Assembly (NCBI GenBank): GCA_030704615.1
Contig: CM060733.1
Span: 23,624,001-23,684,000 of the forward strand
Direction of reading: 5' to 3'
Source of the DNA: Takakia lepidozioides
Lineage: Eukaryota > Streptophyta > Takakiopsida > Takakiales > Takakiaceae
DNA: 60,000 nt
In this document: in pieces, positions 1 through 9,945 of the stretch
Layout: each line of letters begins with the position of its first letter
How positions within the stretch are numbered: the stretch's first letter is position 1
Translations under genes and position numbers: made by a program
Notes under the pieces: model-generated
Seen by the model: only the letters and a program-made list of their open reading frames with translations
Told to the model about the DNA's origin: nothing
Databases searched by the model: none

Positions 1-231
1 GTTCGCAATGAGGTGTACACCATCACCATTTCAGAATTACCCACCTGCAATTGCACCGACTTCCAGATCATGGCGAACAAGGGGGCATCATACTGCCCTT
101 GCAAGCATTTGTACTACGTGTACCTAAAGAGACTCCGTTGTAATTCCACAACTCATCACTTCATACATGCACCAGGGTTGAGCCCCCAGGAGGTTCACAC
201 TCTTCTGAATATGGATCCAGGGGACCAGTGA
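1..231 (+). pseudogene. C-terminal SWIM zinc finger of a MULE-like transposase (5' end outside window)
   Basis: The open frame from the window edge to a TGA-type end at 229-231 encodes a SWIM-type finger: C-x-C (CNC), about a dozen residues, then CPCKH, fitting the CxCx(n)CxH pattern that closes many Mutator-like transposases. The matching segment of the minus-strand transposase near 10,700-10,800 has a 19-bp insertion that shifts the frame and destroys this motif. This left copy therefore keeps the better finger. The rest of the gene is upstream of the window, so integrity cannot be judged. Identification rests on the motif and on linkage, in the inverted copy, to a transposase-like domain. 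Confidence 0.6.
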
Positions 232-1085
232 GCTTGGCTTGCGGTCCACATACAATGGTACGCCCATCCTTTTCGGATAGTAGAACTGTACTGCTGCCAG
301 TACCTCAGACTCTGGCCACACAAAGGTCCGACATATGTCTTGCCTACCAGTAACCTGTTTTGATCGAACTAAGATATTACTATATCGTTCACTTGTTTCC
401 ACGTGCATGTATTTTTGTATGTTGGAGGGTTCATGTTTTTCTGCTTTCCGAAAACTTGCTCTCCTCATTCGACCTCCGACAAGGAAATGCGGCGCCGAAT
501 TTCCAAGTATCGTCGTAGGTACCCCCAGAGGCGGCCTTCGCCAACACCAAACCGCTCCGAAATTTCGCACGTGCGAACCCTAATGCGGCACCCTATTTCC
601 CAGTTCAGTTGCAAACCTTTCCCGCCGAATACCCGAAGAAGACAGAATTGTGAAGTACTGCAGACTGTATTGGTGCAGACTCCATTGGTTCAATCGCGGC
701 AAAAGGGTCAGCTTCATTCCAATGTTAAGGCATGTAAAACCGCGGAATACTCTATACAGGCCAGTATGCGACGTCCTTTTGCAGTGGAATACTGGATTTC
801 CCGTTGCACGGTCACTTATTTCCATGAGCGGATCTATAAAACCATGAGCGGACTTGTTACTGACGACATATCTTCGCCGCATTACATGATCTGGAACGTC
901 CAAAAACGGCAAGGTCAAATAAAAAACTATTATTTTAATACTTGTTTAATCTGCCGCATTTCCCAATTTGGAGGAGTCCGCTCATGAAATCCGCGTATCT
1001 TAGACTTCGGCTCACCGCTCATGCGGCTCATGCGGCTCATGGCTCATGGCTCATGGTTTCTGCTCATGAAATAGTAAACCTCGCC
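1..1085 (+). mobile_element. 3' arm and terminus of a MULE-like transposon (left copy)
   Basis: This block is repeated in inverted orientation at about 9,946-10,845, from the SWIM-finger coding end through the non-coding terminus. The outer end reads CTCATGAAATAGTAAACCTC on this strand, and its reverse complement starts the copy at 9,946. A related end (TGCTATTTCATGAG) occurs near 20,214. Just inside the end is a run of short CATGAGC-type repeats (1,010-1,070). The arm also contains degenerate forms of the AAATGCGG palindrome near 483-500 and 582-600. The right copy lacks roughly 170-230 bp that is present here between about 185 and 400. The body of the element lies outside the window. It abuts the gypsy gag directly at about 1,085, so one element interrupts or truncates the other. 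Confidence 0.65.
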
Positions 1086-2918
1086 CAACCCACATTAGCA
1101 GATGTGTTTCTGCTGGCTGAGCGGATTGAGCTCAACATAGTGGAGGAGCGAGTTGTTACCATTAGATTTGGCAAAGACATGCCTGCACGAGGCGCAGCTG
1201 CTAGCCCACAGGCACAAGGGACTGCCCAACAGCGTGGTCAGGGGGGCAAGGTTTCCCAACCCAAGTTCAATGGAGCTTACAAGGGACCTCAGGTGCAGAG
1301 GCCCATGGCATCTTTTGCAGGCCAACAACAACCAGGGGTGATATGTTGGACATGTGGAGGACCCCATGTCAAGAGAGATTGCCCAGAGAGTGGCAAAAGG
1401 CCGACACAAGCACAGCCTGCACAGTTGCAGTGTGGGCATTGTGGCAAGTATGGGCATGGAGATGCCCAGTGTTATGACTTGCATCCTGAGTTGCGCCCAA
1501 GCCAGTTCCAAGGGAACAATGGTGGCCGGGGGCGAGGTGGACCAGCCCAGAGAGGACGAGGTGGTCGGGCACGAGGTGCAGGCCAAGGGCAAGCTCAACA
1601 TGGCCAAGGACGCGGAGGTCAGGGTGTTGATCAAGGCATGGCCAACCGGCTTCAGCAGCTAGAGCAGAGGCTTGCTGCCATGGCTATAGCTCAGGCGGTA
1701 CTGGCTCCCAGGCGGGATGGTCCACCTCTTGCTCCTGAGGGAGGAGATATGGGAGACATGGGCTTTATGTGCGGAACAGCACTACCACTAGAGCAGGTGG
1801 AGTCTGCTGCAGCCGTGACTCGAGGAGCAGCACGAGTTCCTGAGCCACGAGGTGCAGAGGTGGAGTTGGATCCACAACGTGGGGAGGCAAGCCGTCAGGC
1901 GAGGCTTCCTCAGTCATTCACATTGGCGGAGACAGTGTCGACGCCATCCATGGCACCTAGTTCTCGCCCGACTGTTACCGAGGCGGAGGTTACTATGCCA
2001 TTGGGGAGAGCTACATGTGCAGCACTGACACCTGCTGCCAAGGCTAGTGCAGCCGGTGTGTTGTTGGGGGCAGCCACCTATGTGTGTCAAGCCCCACTGT
2101 TCTCAACAACCATGATTGCGACGCCGGGGGTAAGACCAGCTGCAGTGTTCAGACTAGCAGCAACACTCTGTGAGAGTGGGGAGGTCACTTCATCTTCTGC
2201 GGAGTTAGTGGAAGGTATAGTGGCAGAGGGATCCTCGGATTTGAGGGTCAAGACTGCCATGGTTGCGCCATGGCAAGCTGCAGCTGCCAGGTTGACGGAG
2301 CTGCCAGCTAGGCCAGCCTTTGAGCGCGCCATGGTGACACCTGGAGTTGTCTTGTTAGACAACCAGAGAGGCATTTTCACTTTGAGTGGACCGGCAGGCA
2401 AGAAGTACCGGCCGCTGCGGGTCTTGTTGGACTCGGGAGCTCAGCCATTGATGTTGGGCAGAGCTACTATTGCAGGTTTGGGCCTCATGGAGGCGGATAT
2501 GGAGCCTTGTCCTTTCCAGATACAGACATCTTTGGGAGGATCAGAGCAGGCTTGGGGCATGACACGGCATCAGTTGGCCATTAGACTGCAGCCGGAACAT
2601 CCTAGAGATGGCTCAGTGATGCGAGCCAAGGCCATTGTGACAGACGCGATCTCTTACGATGTCCTCGTTGGTGGGGCAGTGTTATATCCCATGGGCTTCA
2701 CCCTGGACTTTTGGGAGGAGTCAGCATCGTACAGGCCTGGATGGCAGTCAGGCGATGGTCGCCGTGCAAAACTCCCTGTGACATTCATTGGGGGTATTGC
2801 GGCTGCCCAGCGGGGCAAGATGCCAACATTAGCCGCCTTTACAGCTGCAGTTAGTTGGCCTGGAAAATTGCTGGAAGGCAATGCCCATGCAGAGGATGTG
2901 CCACCTCCAGCAGAGTAG
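1086..2918 (+). pseudogene. Gag (C-terminal part) and aspartic protease of the gypsy element
   Basis: The frame is open back into the MULE arm (to 942), but retroelement sequence starts only near 1,086, so the apparent N-terminus is chimeric. Residues from AQPTLADVFLLAERIE look like the end of the Gag capsid region. Two zinc knuckles follow (CWTCGGPHVKRDC near 1,340-1,380, spaced C2-C3-H4-C, and CGHCGKYGHGDAQC near 1,430-1,470). Then comes an RG-rich nucleic-acid-binding stretch (1,520-1,640), a long low-complexity linker, and a retropepsin-like domain with VLLDSGAQPLMLG near 2,420-2,460 (catalytic Asp in DSG). The frame ends at TAG 2,916-2,918. Reading continues in the same frame into the methyltransferase, so this stop probably interrupts a single polyprotein. 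Confidence 0.75.
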
Positions 2919-4330
2919 GATGACATGCATGGTACGGCGGAGTTGCCTGCCATGGTTGCTCACACTCCATTATGGGGTACGAGCAAGGATTTGCAGCAGG
3001 CTGCTCATGGACGGGTACAACAAGCCTGGGTAGAGGCATTCGTACCGTCAGGAGAAGAGGAGAGTGCGGTAATTGCACCAGGACCACCTCAGTTGTCGCC
3101 ATTGGACACCACACCTCTTGTGTGGCAGTGCCCGGATGAAGGCATATGCCTGCTGGACTTGTGTGGCAGGATCAGCACTGGATTGGCTGTAAAACTGCAG
3201 GCAGGTATACGAGTTTGACGTTACTTGTATGTGGAAAGGGATGAGACTGCACGATGTGTCTCACTGCATCATGTTGCTCAGTTGATACAGCAGTACCCTG
3301 ATTTGTTGCCAGTGTCTGCAGTTCGTGGATACCAACAAGCCTTACCAGCAGACATTTCGTTGCTGGGGGAGCAGGATTTGGAGCAGGTTGGCTCCATTGA
3401 TCTGGTAGTGGCAGGTTGGCCTTGCCAAGGGCATTCATCAGCCGGGCATGACAATGGATTGTGAGACTCAAGGACGGGTCTGTTTTGGGAGATGGTGTGG
3501 GTTTTGCGCCACTTGTAGCTTCATCAGCCGGGCATGACAATGGATTGTGAGACTCAAGGACGGGTCTGTTTTGGGAGATGGTGTGGGTTTTGCGCCACTT
3601 GCAGCTTCATCAAGCTGTATCTCCAACATACATCTTGGAGAATGTGCCACTGATGGGCGATTCTCGGGCCAGGGTGATGGCCAGTGTGCATCAAGTCCGG
3701 TCGTGGCTTGAGTCAGCAGTGTTGCTGGATGCAGCTGCAATGGGGTCACGGGTTCATCGTCCACGGCTATGGTGGACTAACTTGATGCCACCCGCACTGC
3801 TCAAGCGTGCATTTGATGGGGTGCAGCGGCCAGCACACCTCATAGTGGATAGCATTTTGGACACAGGGAGGCAGTCTCAACGTGTCAGACACGATGACCG
3901 TTCGCCTTTGGCAGTGGTCAACAGGGTGGGTCAACCATGAGCAGCATTACCTACACTGCTCAGCTTCCCAGGATCCCATGCTTTTCCGGATGGTGGACCT
4001 GGCCTCCTGTGGGATGCTCAGTTGCAATAGTTGGTGGAGCCTAATGCCGACGAGCGAGAGCGGGCTATGGGATTTTCCACTGGGACCACGGTGGTGCCTT
4101 CTCTTTATGAGGCATCACGTCGTCAGGTGTTGGGGCAAGCAATGGATCTCAATTGCTTGACCTGGATTATCAGCTTGGCTATGGCTGAGCAACGTAGAGT
4201 GCGGAGTGCACTTCCCTTGACGGTCTCTCTGCCTACCGAGACGGTACAGGCAGCGAGTGGGGGCGAGCCGGTGAGGACCACGGGGTGTAGACATCCATGG
4301 CACACGTGGGAGGTGCTCGAGGTTCAGAGG
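2919..4330 (+). pseudogene. Cytosine-5 DNA methyltransferase domain within the gypsy polyprotein
   Basis: Conserved C5-methyltransferase blocks occur in the usual (non-permuted) order. Motif I-like: ICLLDLCGRISTGLA (3,138-3,185). Motif II-like: YVERDETA (3,225-3,250). Motif IV: DLVVAGWPCQGHSSAG (about 3,403-3,450), with the PCQ catalytic cysteine. Motif VI: YILENVP (about 3,630-3,650), with ENV. Motif VIII-like: GSRVHRPRLWWTN (3,745-3,785). A closing block has ERERAMGFSTG and RRQVLGQAMDLN (4,040-4,150). Spacing between VIII and the closing block is short, so the target-recognition region is small, more like DNMT3/DRM-type than DNMT1/CMT-type enzymes (inference). An 86-bp tandem duplication sits between motifs IV and VI, and stops occur at 3,216, 3,462, 3,548, 3,938 and 4,028, so this copy is inactive. 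In intact relatives the enzyme might methylate host or element DNA. Confidence 0.8.
3435..3606 (+). repeat. 86-bp tandem duplication inside the methyltransferase domain
   Basis: The segment starting TCATCAGCCGGGCATGACAA at 3,435 is repeated almost exactly from 3,521. The period is 86 bp, which is not a multiple of three. It lies just after the PCQ block and before the ENV block. It shifts the reading frame, explaining why the upstream Gag-protease-motif I-IV part and the downstream RT-integrase part use different registers. Only one or two differences separate the two units (TGTAGC against TGCAGC near the end), so the duplication is recent relative to the stops; the TGA at 3,462 is copied at 3,548. 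Confidence 0.9.
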
Positions 4331-4477
4331 GAGTTGGCAGCCAAGGCAGCTGTGATGGATGAGGTTGGGGATTCTTCTCGGGATGAGGAGGTTCTCAATG
4401 ATGAGATGATCAGGCAGGATGAGGCCTTGTCATTGACTGAGCAGGAAGGGAGTACTGCTCAAGAGGTTGCAGCATAG

Positions 4478-5985
4478 CAACCACGGGACGCGTCCTCTAC
4501 CTCTAAGCCCACTGGACTTAAGGTTGCAGTTACGGAGGACAATTGGGAGCCTGACATTGGACCCATTGTCACCAGAGGAGAGAGACGACGTATACGGCGG
4601 TTCCTGAGGGCTTACAGGAATTGCTTTGCCTTTAGTTTGAAGGACTTGGGAGCACTGAAGGGTCAAGAGATCCGTATTGAGTTGGCCACTGACACGCCAA
4701 TCTTTCGGAGACCCTATAGATACAGTGACATGGAGAGGTCTTTGATTCAGATGAGGACTCAAGATCTCTGGGAGGTAGGTTTGGTGGAGCTCACTGGTGG
4801 AGAGTATGCTTCAGCCACAGTGATGCCAGCTAAGAAGGATGTCTATGGCAATTGGACGGAGAGACGTATGTGCGGTGATTACCGGCCTGTAAATCGTCAG
4901 ACCAAGTCCGATAGGTATGCCATGCCGACACCAGAGGAGATCTTTGATGCCATTGGGCATTCCAAGGTCTTTAGCACGTTGGATTTAGGATCCGGATATC
5001 ACCAGTTGCCGATCAAGGAGGCGGATAAGCAAAAGACGGCATTCTGGGGGATCAATGAGCACGGGAAGGATTGCCTATACCAGTGGCGGTTCTTACCATT
5101 TGGGCTTAAAAACGCTCCCGCTGAGTTTCAAAGAGTCATGGACAGGATTCTAGCAGGGGTGGAGTTTGCTCGGTGCTACATAGATGACATCATCATCTTT
5201 AGTGCTACGGTGGAGGAGCATGAGAGACACCTTCAGGGGGTATTTGAGCGCTTGAGGGCGCACGGATTGAAGTTACATCCGGGAAAGTGCAAATTTTTCC
5301 ACAACCAGATTGAGTATCTGGGTCACATGATATATCCTGGAGGATTGGGGGTACAACAGACTAAGGTAGAGTCCATTGCACAGGTTCCACGCCCCACGGA
5401 TGTGAGCCGAGTTCGAGCTTTCATGGGGTTAGCAAACTATTACAGACGGTTTGTTAAGGGATTTAGTGCCATTGCAAAGGCTCTAACCAAGCTGACCAAG
5501 GTGGACCAGGAATGGCAGTGGGAAGATGAGCAAGAACAAGCTTTTCAAGAGCTCAAGGCGAGGTTGACCTCGACGCCCATCTTGAGACGACCTATCAGGG
5601 GGCGTCCTTTTCAGCTGCATACAGATTGGAGCATGCTGGGGCTTGGAGCGGTGCTCACAGAGGTGGATGATGAGGGAAGAGAGTTCGTAGTGGCTTATGC
5701 TAGCCGCTCGAACAATGCTGCAGAGTCTAAGTATAGCTCATATGAGGGAGAATGCTTAGCTGCAGTGTGGGCCGTGGCACACTTCAGGTGCTATCTATAG
5801 GGCAATCTCTTCACCCTTGTCACGGATCACCAACCACTCAAGTGGTGGATGGAGTCAGACAAGCTTACGGGGAAGCTTGCACGGTGGGCGCTCATCCTTC
5901 AAGAGTATGACTTTCAGGTGGTGCATCGACCGGGTTTGGTCAATCGCAATGCAGATGGGTTGAGTCGCAATCCATGCACGAGCCA
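4478..5985 (+). pseudogene. Reverse transcriptase and RNase H of the gypsy element
   Basis: This part shows typical Ty3-type RT blocks: MCGDYRPVNRQT, STLDLGSGYHQLPI, QWRFLPFGLKNAPAEFQ and CYIDDIIIF (YIDD form of the catalytic YxDD, near 5,180). The connection domain contains VRAFMGLANYYRRFVKGFS, and an RNase H region runs through LHTDWSMLGLGAVL and SSYEGECLAAVWAV. A TAG at 5,798-5,800 interrupts RNase H; the same frame resumes at once with TLVTDHQPLKWW and continues to NRNADGLSR near 5,970. The TAG at 4,475 separates this part from the methyltransferase tail. Catalytic residues look preserved, so the stops are probably younger than loss of selection on individual motifs. Confidence 0.9.
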
Positions 5986-6179
5986 GCAGGATGACACTGG
6001 AGCTCGGTGGCATGGTGAGACGGACGAGGAGATGGTGCCCGGATGGCATGCATCTGCATTTCTGTGTATCTTGGCAGCGGAAGGCCAGGTTGGACCTGCA
6101 ATAGGGATGACTGTAGATCAAGTGTCTGAGGACCCTGAGGCCAGCAATGAGCAAGGTGGCACCAAAGATATACATGAGG

Positions 6180-7420
6180 ATTCAGTTGTGTTGGACTACC
6201 TCCGCACTGGAGACACTGCAGCCACTGTGACTACCAAGGAGAGGGATCGGATCCTACAACGAGCCAAGAGGTTCAAGTGGGAGGGGACACACCTGCTCCG
6301 AGTGTGGGAGGATGGTCGAGTGAGGATTGTGCCTCACCCAACACAGCGGGCACGGTTAGTGCGGCATGCCCATGAGGAGTTGGGGCATTTTGGGGTGCGA
6401 CGCACTCATAGTCTACTGCAGGGGCAGTATTGGTGGCGTGGTATGCACACAGAGGTGCAACAATTTGTGGCTAGGTGCATGGTGTGTGACAGGGTGCGTG
6501 CTTCATTCAACGCTCCTACTCCACAATTGCACCCTCTTCCGATCATGGGATTGGGCTAGAGGTGGAGTCTTGACTTCGCAGGGCCGTTTCCACTGACCAT
6601 GCGCCACAACAAGTACGTGTTGGTGATGGTGGAGAACTTCTCCAAGTGGATTGAGTTGGTTCCATTGCCTGATAAGGCTAGTGAGGGAGCTGCGTATGCA
6701 TTCTTGGATTGTGTGCTTAGCCGATTCGGTGCTCCAGCTGAGGTACTCACGGACCAAGGGAGAGAGTTCTTGGGGGAGTTTCAGGCTTTGTGTGACAAGG
6801 CCTTGATAGACCACCGCACCACTTCTCGAGATCAACCTGAGGCCGATGGCTTGGCAGAGAGAGTTGTTCAGACAGTAAAGAGGTGTTTGCGCAAGTATGG
6901 CTTGTAGAAGGGACACCTAGGAGATTGGGACCTTCAGTTACCCTGGTTAGCCATGGGCTACAGGTTCAGCAAGCAAGCATCACTTGCCTCCTTCTCACCA
7001 TACTTTCTTCTCTTTGGCCGAGAGCCTGATTTGCCTACATCCATTCGCAGAGAAGCTACTACAGTTCTTAACCTTGACGATCCGAACGTGTGGGCACGTG
7101 CATGTGAGCAGCGTGCAGAGTTGTTCAAGAAAGTCATGCCCATGGCTTTCGAGAACCTTGCCATTGCACAACACCGTGATACGTTGAGGTATGCTACCAT
7201 ACGTGGTGGGGGCTATCGTCCTGGGGTTTGGAGATTCAACCCTGGTGACTACGTCTATTTGCAGCAGACTGCTCCTACGACCTTGGATGTAATTGCAGGA
7301 CGTGTTATTTTGAGGGTTCGAGAGGTCTTGCTCTCAGGCGTCTTGGTCTTGGAGGGTTGGGATGGCATAACTTGGAAGGACCATGTGCGTAATTGTGCGC
7401 CATGTCACCTTCCGAATGTC
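6180..7420 (+). pseudogene. Integrase of the gypsy element
   Basis: The zinc-binding H2C2 module is visible (HAHEELGHFGVRRTH, then CMVCDRV, about 6,365-6,495). The catalytic core has LDFAGPF (first Asp, about 6,570), LTDQGREFLGEF (second Asp, about 6,748) and QPEADGLAERVVQTVKR (Glu, about 6,835-6,885), giving a DDE triad. TAG codons at 6,557 and 6,905 split it. After the second, the frame continues with LPWLAMGYRFS and FLLFGREPDLP, normal for the C-terminal part of Ty3 integrases. The following DNA-binding region (PGDYVYLQQ near 7,240) leads into the PHD finger. Confidence 0.88.
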
Positions 7421-7459
7421 GGTGGCAGTATTGACCCAAACCTGGCAGTGGTATCTGCA

Positions 7460-7612
7460 AGTTTGAGGTGCATGTTGTGTGGGTCTGCTAGAGGGGCAGC
7501 CACCATGCTGGTGTGTGATCGATGCTCTAGAGGTTGGCATATGGGATGCTTGACTCCACCTCTTGAGACGGTTCCGGATGGGGATTGGTTATGTCCACAT
7601 TGCATTGGATAG
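7460..7612 (+). pseudogene. PHD finger at the integrase C-terminus
   Basis: The sequence CMLCGS...MLVCDRCSRGWHMGC...DWLCPHC shows the C4-H-C3 zinc pattern of a PHD finger, with the usual W two residues before the last CxxC pair (DGDWLCPHC) and the GWH box. PHD fingers read histone H3 tails. Many plant Ty3 elements end in a chromodomain; a PHD finger in that position could serve the same integration-targeting role (inference). A TAG at 7,610 directly after the finger may be the true end or another nonsense change, because the frame stays open to 7,934, inside the 3' LTR. Confidence 0.85.
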
Positions 7613-7872
7613 TGGGAGTGGATACAACCATGGAAGGCTAACAAGCAACGCAAGGCCCAGCTACATGAGACCTTGAATACACGAGGTCCTGGCTCAAGTT
7701 CACAGATTGCAAGACGGCGACTAACGATGGGGCTACTCTTGTACCCGGCCTCTTGGTCAATAGAGTTTGAGTACAATAGGGACAGTGATAGAGGACTTAG
7801 TACGGATGTGGCTATTACATCTTGTAGCTATCTGGAGTTAGAGGGACCTATCCACCAGCTAGGGGGGCGATT

Positions 7873-8316
7873 GTGGCAGACTACTTTATTGTGCATATAT
7901 GTGTGGTGTGGTTTGGACAGCGATGTAGTTGTGTAGCGATACGTATGCGCACGACAACTGTCAAGTTAAATAAGCACAGTGTGAAACTAACTAGAATAAA
8001 GCTAGTTATTTGTATTTAACACTTGGATTTAGGTCAAGTGTAAAATCAGGTGTCAAGTTTAGTTTGACACCTGAACTGTCTTATCTTCACGAGAGCGTCA
8101 ATCGCGCAGCTCATCTCTCTCGAGTTGAGCCTGCGCGACCGAGCTCCTTCATCGTTTAGAACTGAGTGTACTTATGATGGGAGGATAGGTTAGGTTGTTG
8201 GGGTGGAGTCCCCATAGCTTGGGGTGCCCCTGGCTCGACTATTATCTGAAAGAGTGATGATGAGATGGATTTCATGTTTCTTGTGTTAAGAGTGTGTTTC
8301 TAGTTTTCTATCGATT
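7873..8316 (+). repeat. Probable 3' LTR of the gypsy element
   Basis: The segment begins with TGTGGCAG immediately after a purine tract at 7,862-7,871, the expected layout of a polypurine tract and 3' LTR. About 86 bp from its start are repeated at 8,317-8,401, placing an LTR start about 444 bp further on. The 5' LTR is absent, so the boundaries cannot be confirmed by comparison. It holds no coding sequence; a short TTAAATAAG stretch near 7,964 could be a TATA-type element. Confidence 0.55.
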
Positions 8317-8401
8317 GTGGCAGACTACTTTATTGTGCATATATGTGTGGTGTGGTTTGGACAGCGATGTAGTTGTGTAGCGATACGTATGCGCACGACA
8401 A
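8317..8401 (+). repeat. Truncated second copy of the LTR start
   Basis: These 85 bp repeat 7,873-7,957 almost exactly (TGTGGCAG to CGCACGACAA) in direct orientation, then diverge into unrelated sequence. This is compatible with a tandem LTR junction of which only the first 85 bp survive, or with a local duplication of the LTR 5' end. Confidence 0.75.
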
Positions 8402-9945
8402 GGAAGACACACATACCCACGCCCCAAGTGCTCCGACAGGTACGCCCGTTGAGGGAATTACTTCGGGCAATATAGGCAGCTCAAAGTAAAATGACGACGA
8501 TGATGTGGCTGATGACGATGATGTGGCACTATGGCACCCTATGCGCGCTCCACGCTAAATTAGCTCTCGACCTTCCGTCGTCGCTAGAATATATTAAATA
8601 AACGTAAAGAATTTTGGGAAAAAATCCTTTGTATTTTGCGGGGCCTTATACTTGTGAACACCACTCTAGGGTTACGTGCAGGGAGGTTCACGAGTGGAAC
8701 GCACTCGCCAGGCTGTCAGCGACCCCTCCCTTCTTTCCCTCTTCTTTTCAACTTCTTCCCCCAAGCATTAGATGGGGCCCTGGAGTTGAATGCGAGGGAG
8801 CCGGTTCTGCCAGCATGGACCCCCCGCCACCCCATGCCCACCCCCGCCTCCGTCGCCCGCACACCGCGCGGCACGCCTCCCGCTGTGGGGACATGAGACG
8901 TGTCCTCACCCGCATCCCCATCCCGCCTCCCATCCTGGGCATGCCATCGTCGTCCATCCCCCATAGTACATGCTATCCCAAGCATACATGGTATCCTAAG
9001 CATACATTATGCCCTGTTTCAAAATCATTCTGACAGGAATTCAAACACTACAACAGATGAGCATTTTTATGACTGCAAATATGACTATTTTTTCAGTCAT
9101 ATATGCGTTCATGACTACATGACTCTGAAGTGAAAAAACCGGCGTGATAGCGACTAGTCTTTAGGACTGCGTTTTGCAAGTCATAGCCCTGACTGCGTGC
9201 GTGGCACCTGGAGTCATGTAGAAGAGAGTGATGTAGTCACAACTCTATAACTTACATATGACTAACTATATGACTACATTGTCTGCTGAGCGTTGCCTAC
9301 ATGGAGAGGCTTCAGTGGAATGCACCACTGCGCAGGCGACACGTCAGGCATCCGTGAAGGGATCATATGACTATATGTCTGCAGAGCGATGTCTACATGG
9401 AGAGGCGCCGGATGGACACGTGCGCCACTGCGAATTTGACACGTCATTTTAAAATATTTTTGAATAATGTTTTTAATTTTAATAAAATAAATTATAAAAT
9501 TACAACATTTAGATTATTAATTGACTTAAATTCTTCATTATATTTTTGGGAAAATAGAATGGAAGGCCAACGGGGCTTGTACAAGTCCTGCAAATCATAT
9601 TACAAAATTCCAAATTGGACAAGCATCCCCGCGGATGCCTCAAAGTCTAATGCGGAGCAAAAATTAAGCAAACCGACACAAGGGCAGAAGTTTTTTAATA
9701 CTACTACAGTTCTGGTACTACTAGAATGAAGGACTCTATTTACAACTATCGAGTGCAATACTCCTTACAACTGCATTTGGCCAACAACTCCGAAACGAAC
9801 TTGGTGGCAGTGTGGCAGTCACCACACACCCGAAGATTCTTCACGAGATGTAGAGACATCCCTGCAGCTCATCAGCCCAAAACCTCGATTGTCCCACCAT
9901 TGACTGGGGTTAGAAAAGTTCCACAGCTTCTCCTCGTCTCTGTGA
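8402..9945. other. Non-coding stretch with simple-sequence patches
   Basis: No convincing gene is present. There is a GATGATGTGGC-type short repeat at about 8,490-8,530, a C-rich low-complexity patch at 8,710-8,960 that keeps proline-rich frames open by composition, CATACAT repeats near 8,970-9,010, a duplicated block at 9,255-9,451, and an AT-rich stretch at 9,450-9,550. Confidence 0.6.
9255..9451 (+). repeat. Diverged tandem duplication of about 95 bp
   Basis: Two units (about 9,255-9,352 and 9,364-9,451) share ATATGACTA, the block around CTACATGGAGAGGC, and a closing GACACGTCA. Divergence is moderate. No coding role is visible. Confidence 0.65.

Larger units (their letters stand above)
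1086..8401 (+). mobile_element. Ty3/gypsy retrotransposon carrying a C5 DNA methyltransferase and a PHD finger, 5'-truncated
   Basis: Domain order is Gag C-terminus with two zinc knuckles, aspartic protease, cytosine-5 methyltransferase, reverse transcriptase, RNase H, zinc-binding and core integrase, then a PHD finger. A purine tract (AGGGGGGCGA) at about 7,862-7,871 precedes a TGTGGCAG start of the 3' LTR at 7,873. The 5' LTR, primer-binding site and N-terminal Gag are missing; a MULE end replaces them at about 1,085. All domains lie in one frame, except that an 86-bp duplication in the methyltransferase shifts the register by two. In-frame stops at 2,916, 3,216, 3,462, 3,548, 3,938, 4,028, 4,475, 5,798, 6,557, 6,905 and 7,610 are all TAG or TGA. 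RT-integrase order is the Ty3 type. The methyltransferase between protease and RT is not part of ordinary gypsy elements. Confidence 0.85.

Noticed and set aside
942-1085. The ATG at 942 as start of the gypsy Gag
   Set aside because: This part is MULE terminal sequence, also present inverted at 9.9-10.1 kb; the Gag start is missing.
2916-7612. Reassigned or programmed readthrough stop codons
   Set aside because: Stops also interrupt conserved cores (RNase H, integrase), and other repeats here show CAG-to-TAG decay; neighbouring intact genes use normal stops.
8614-9033. Proline/histidine-rich protein-coding gene
   Set aside because: The frame is open because of C-rich low-complexity composition; overlapping frames are open too and no domain is seen.
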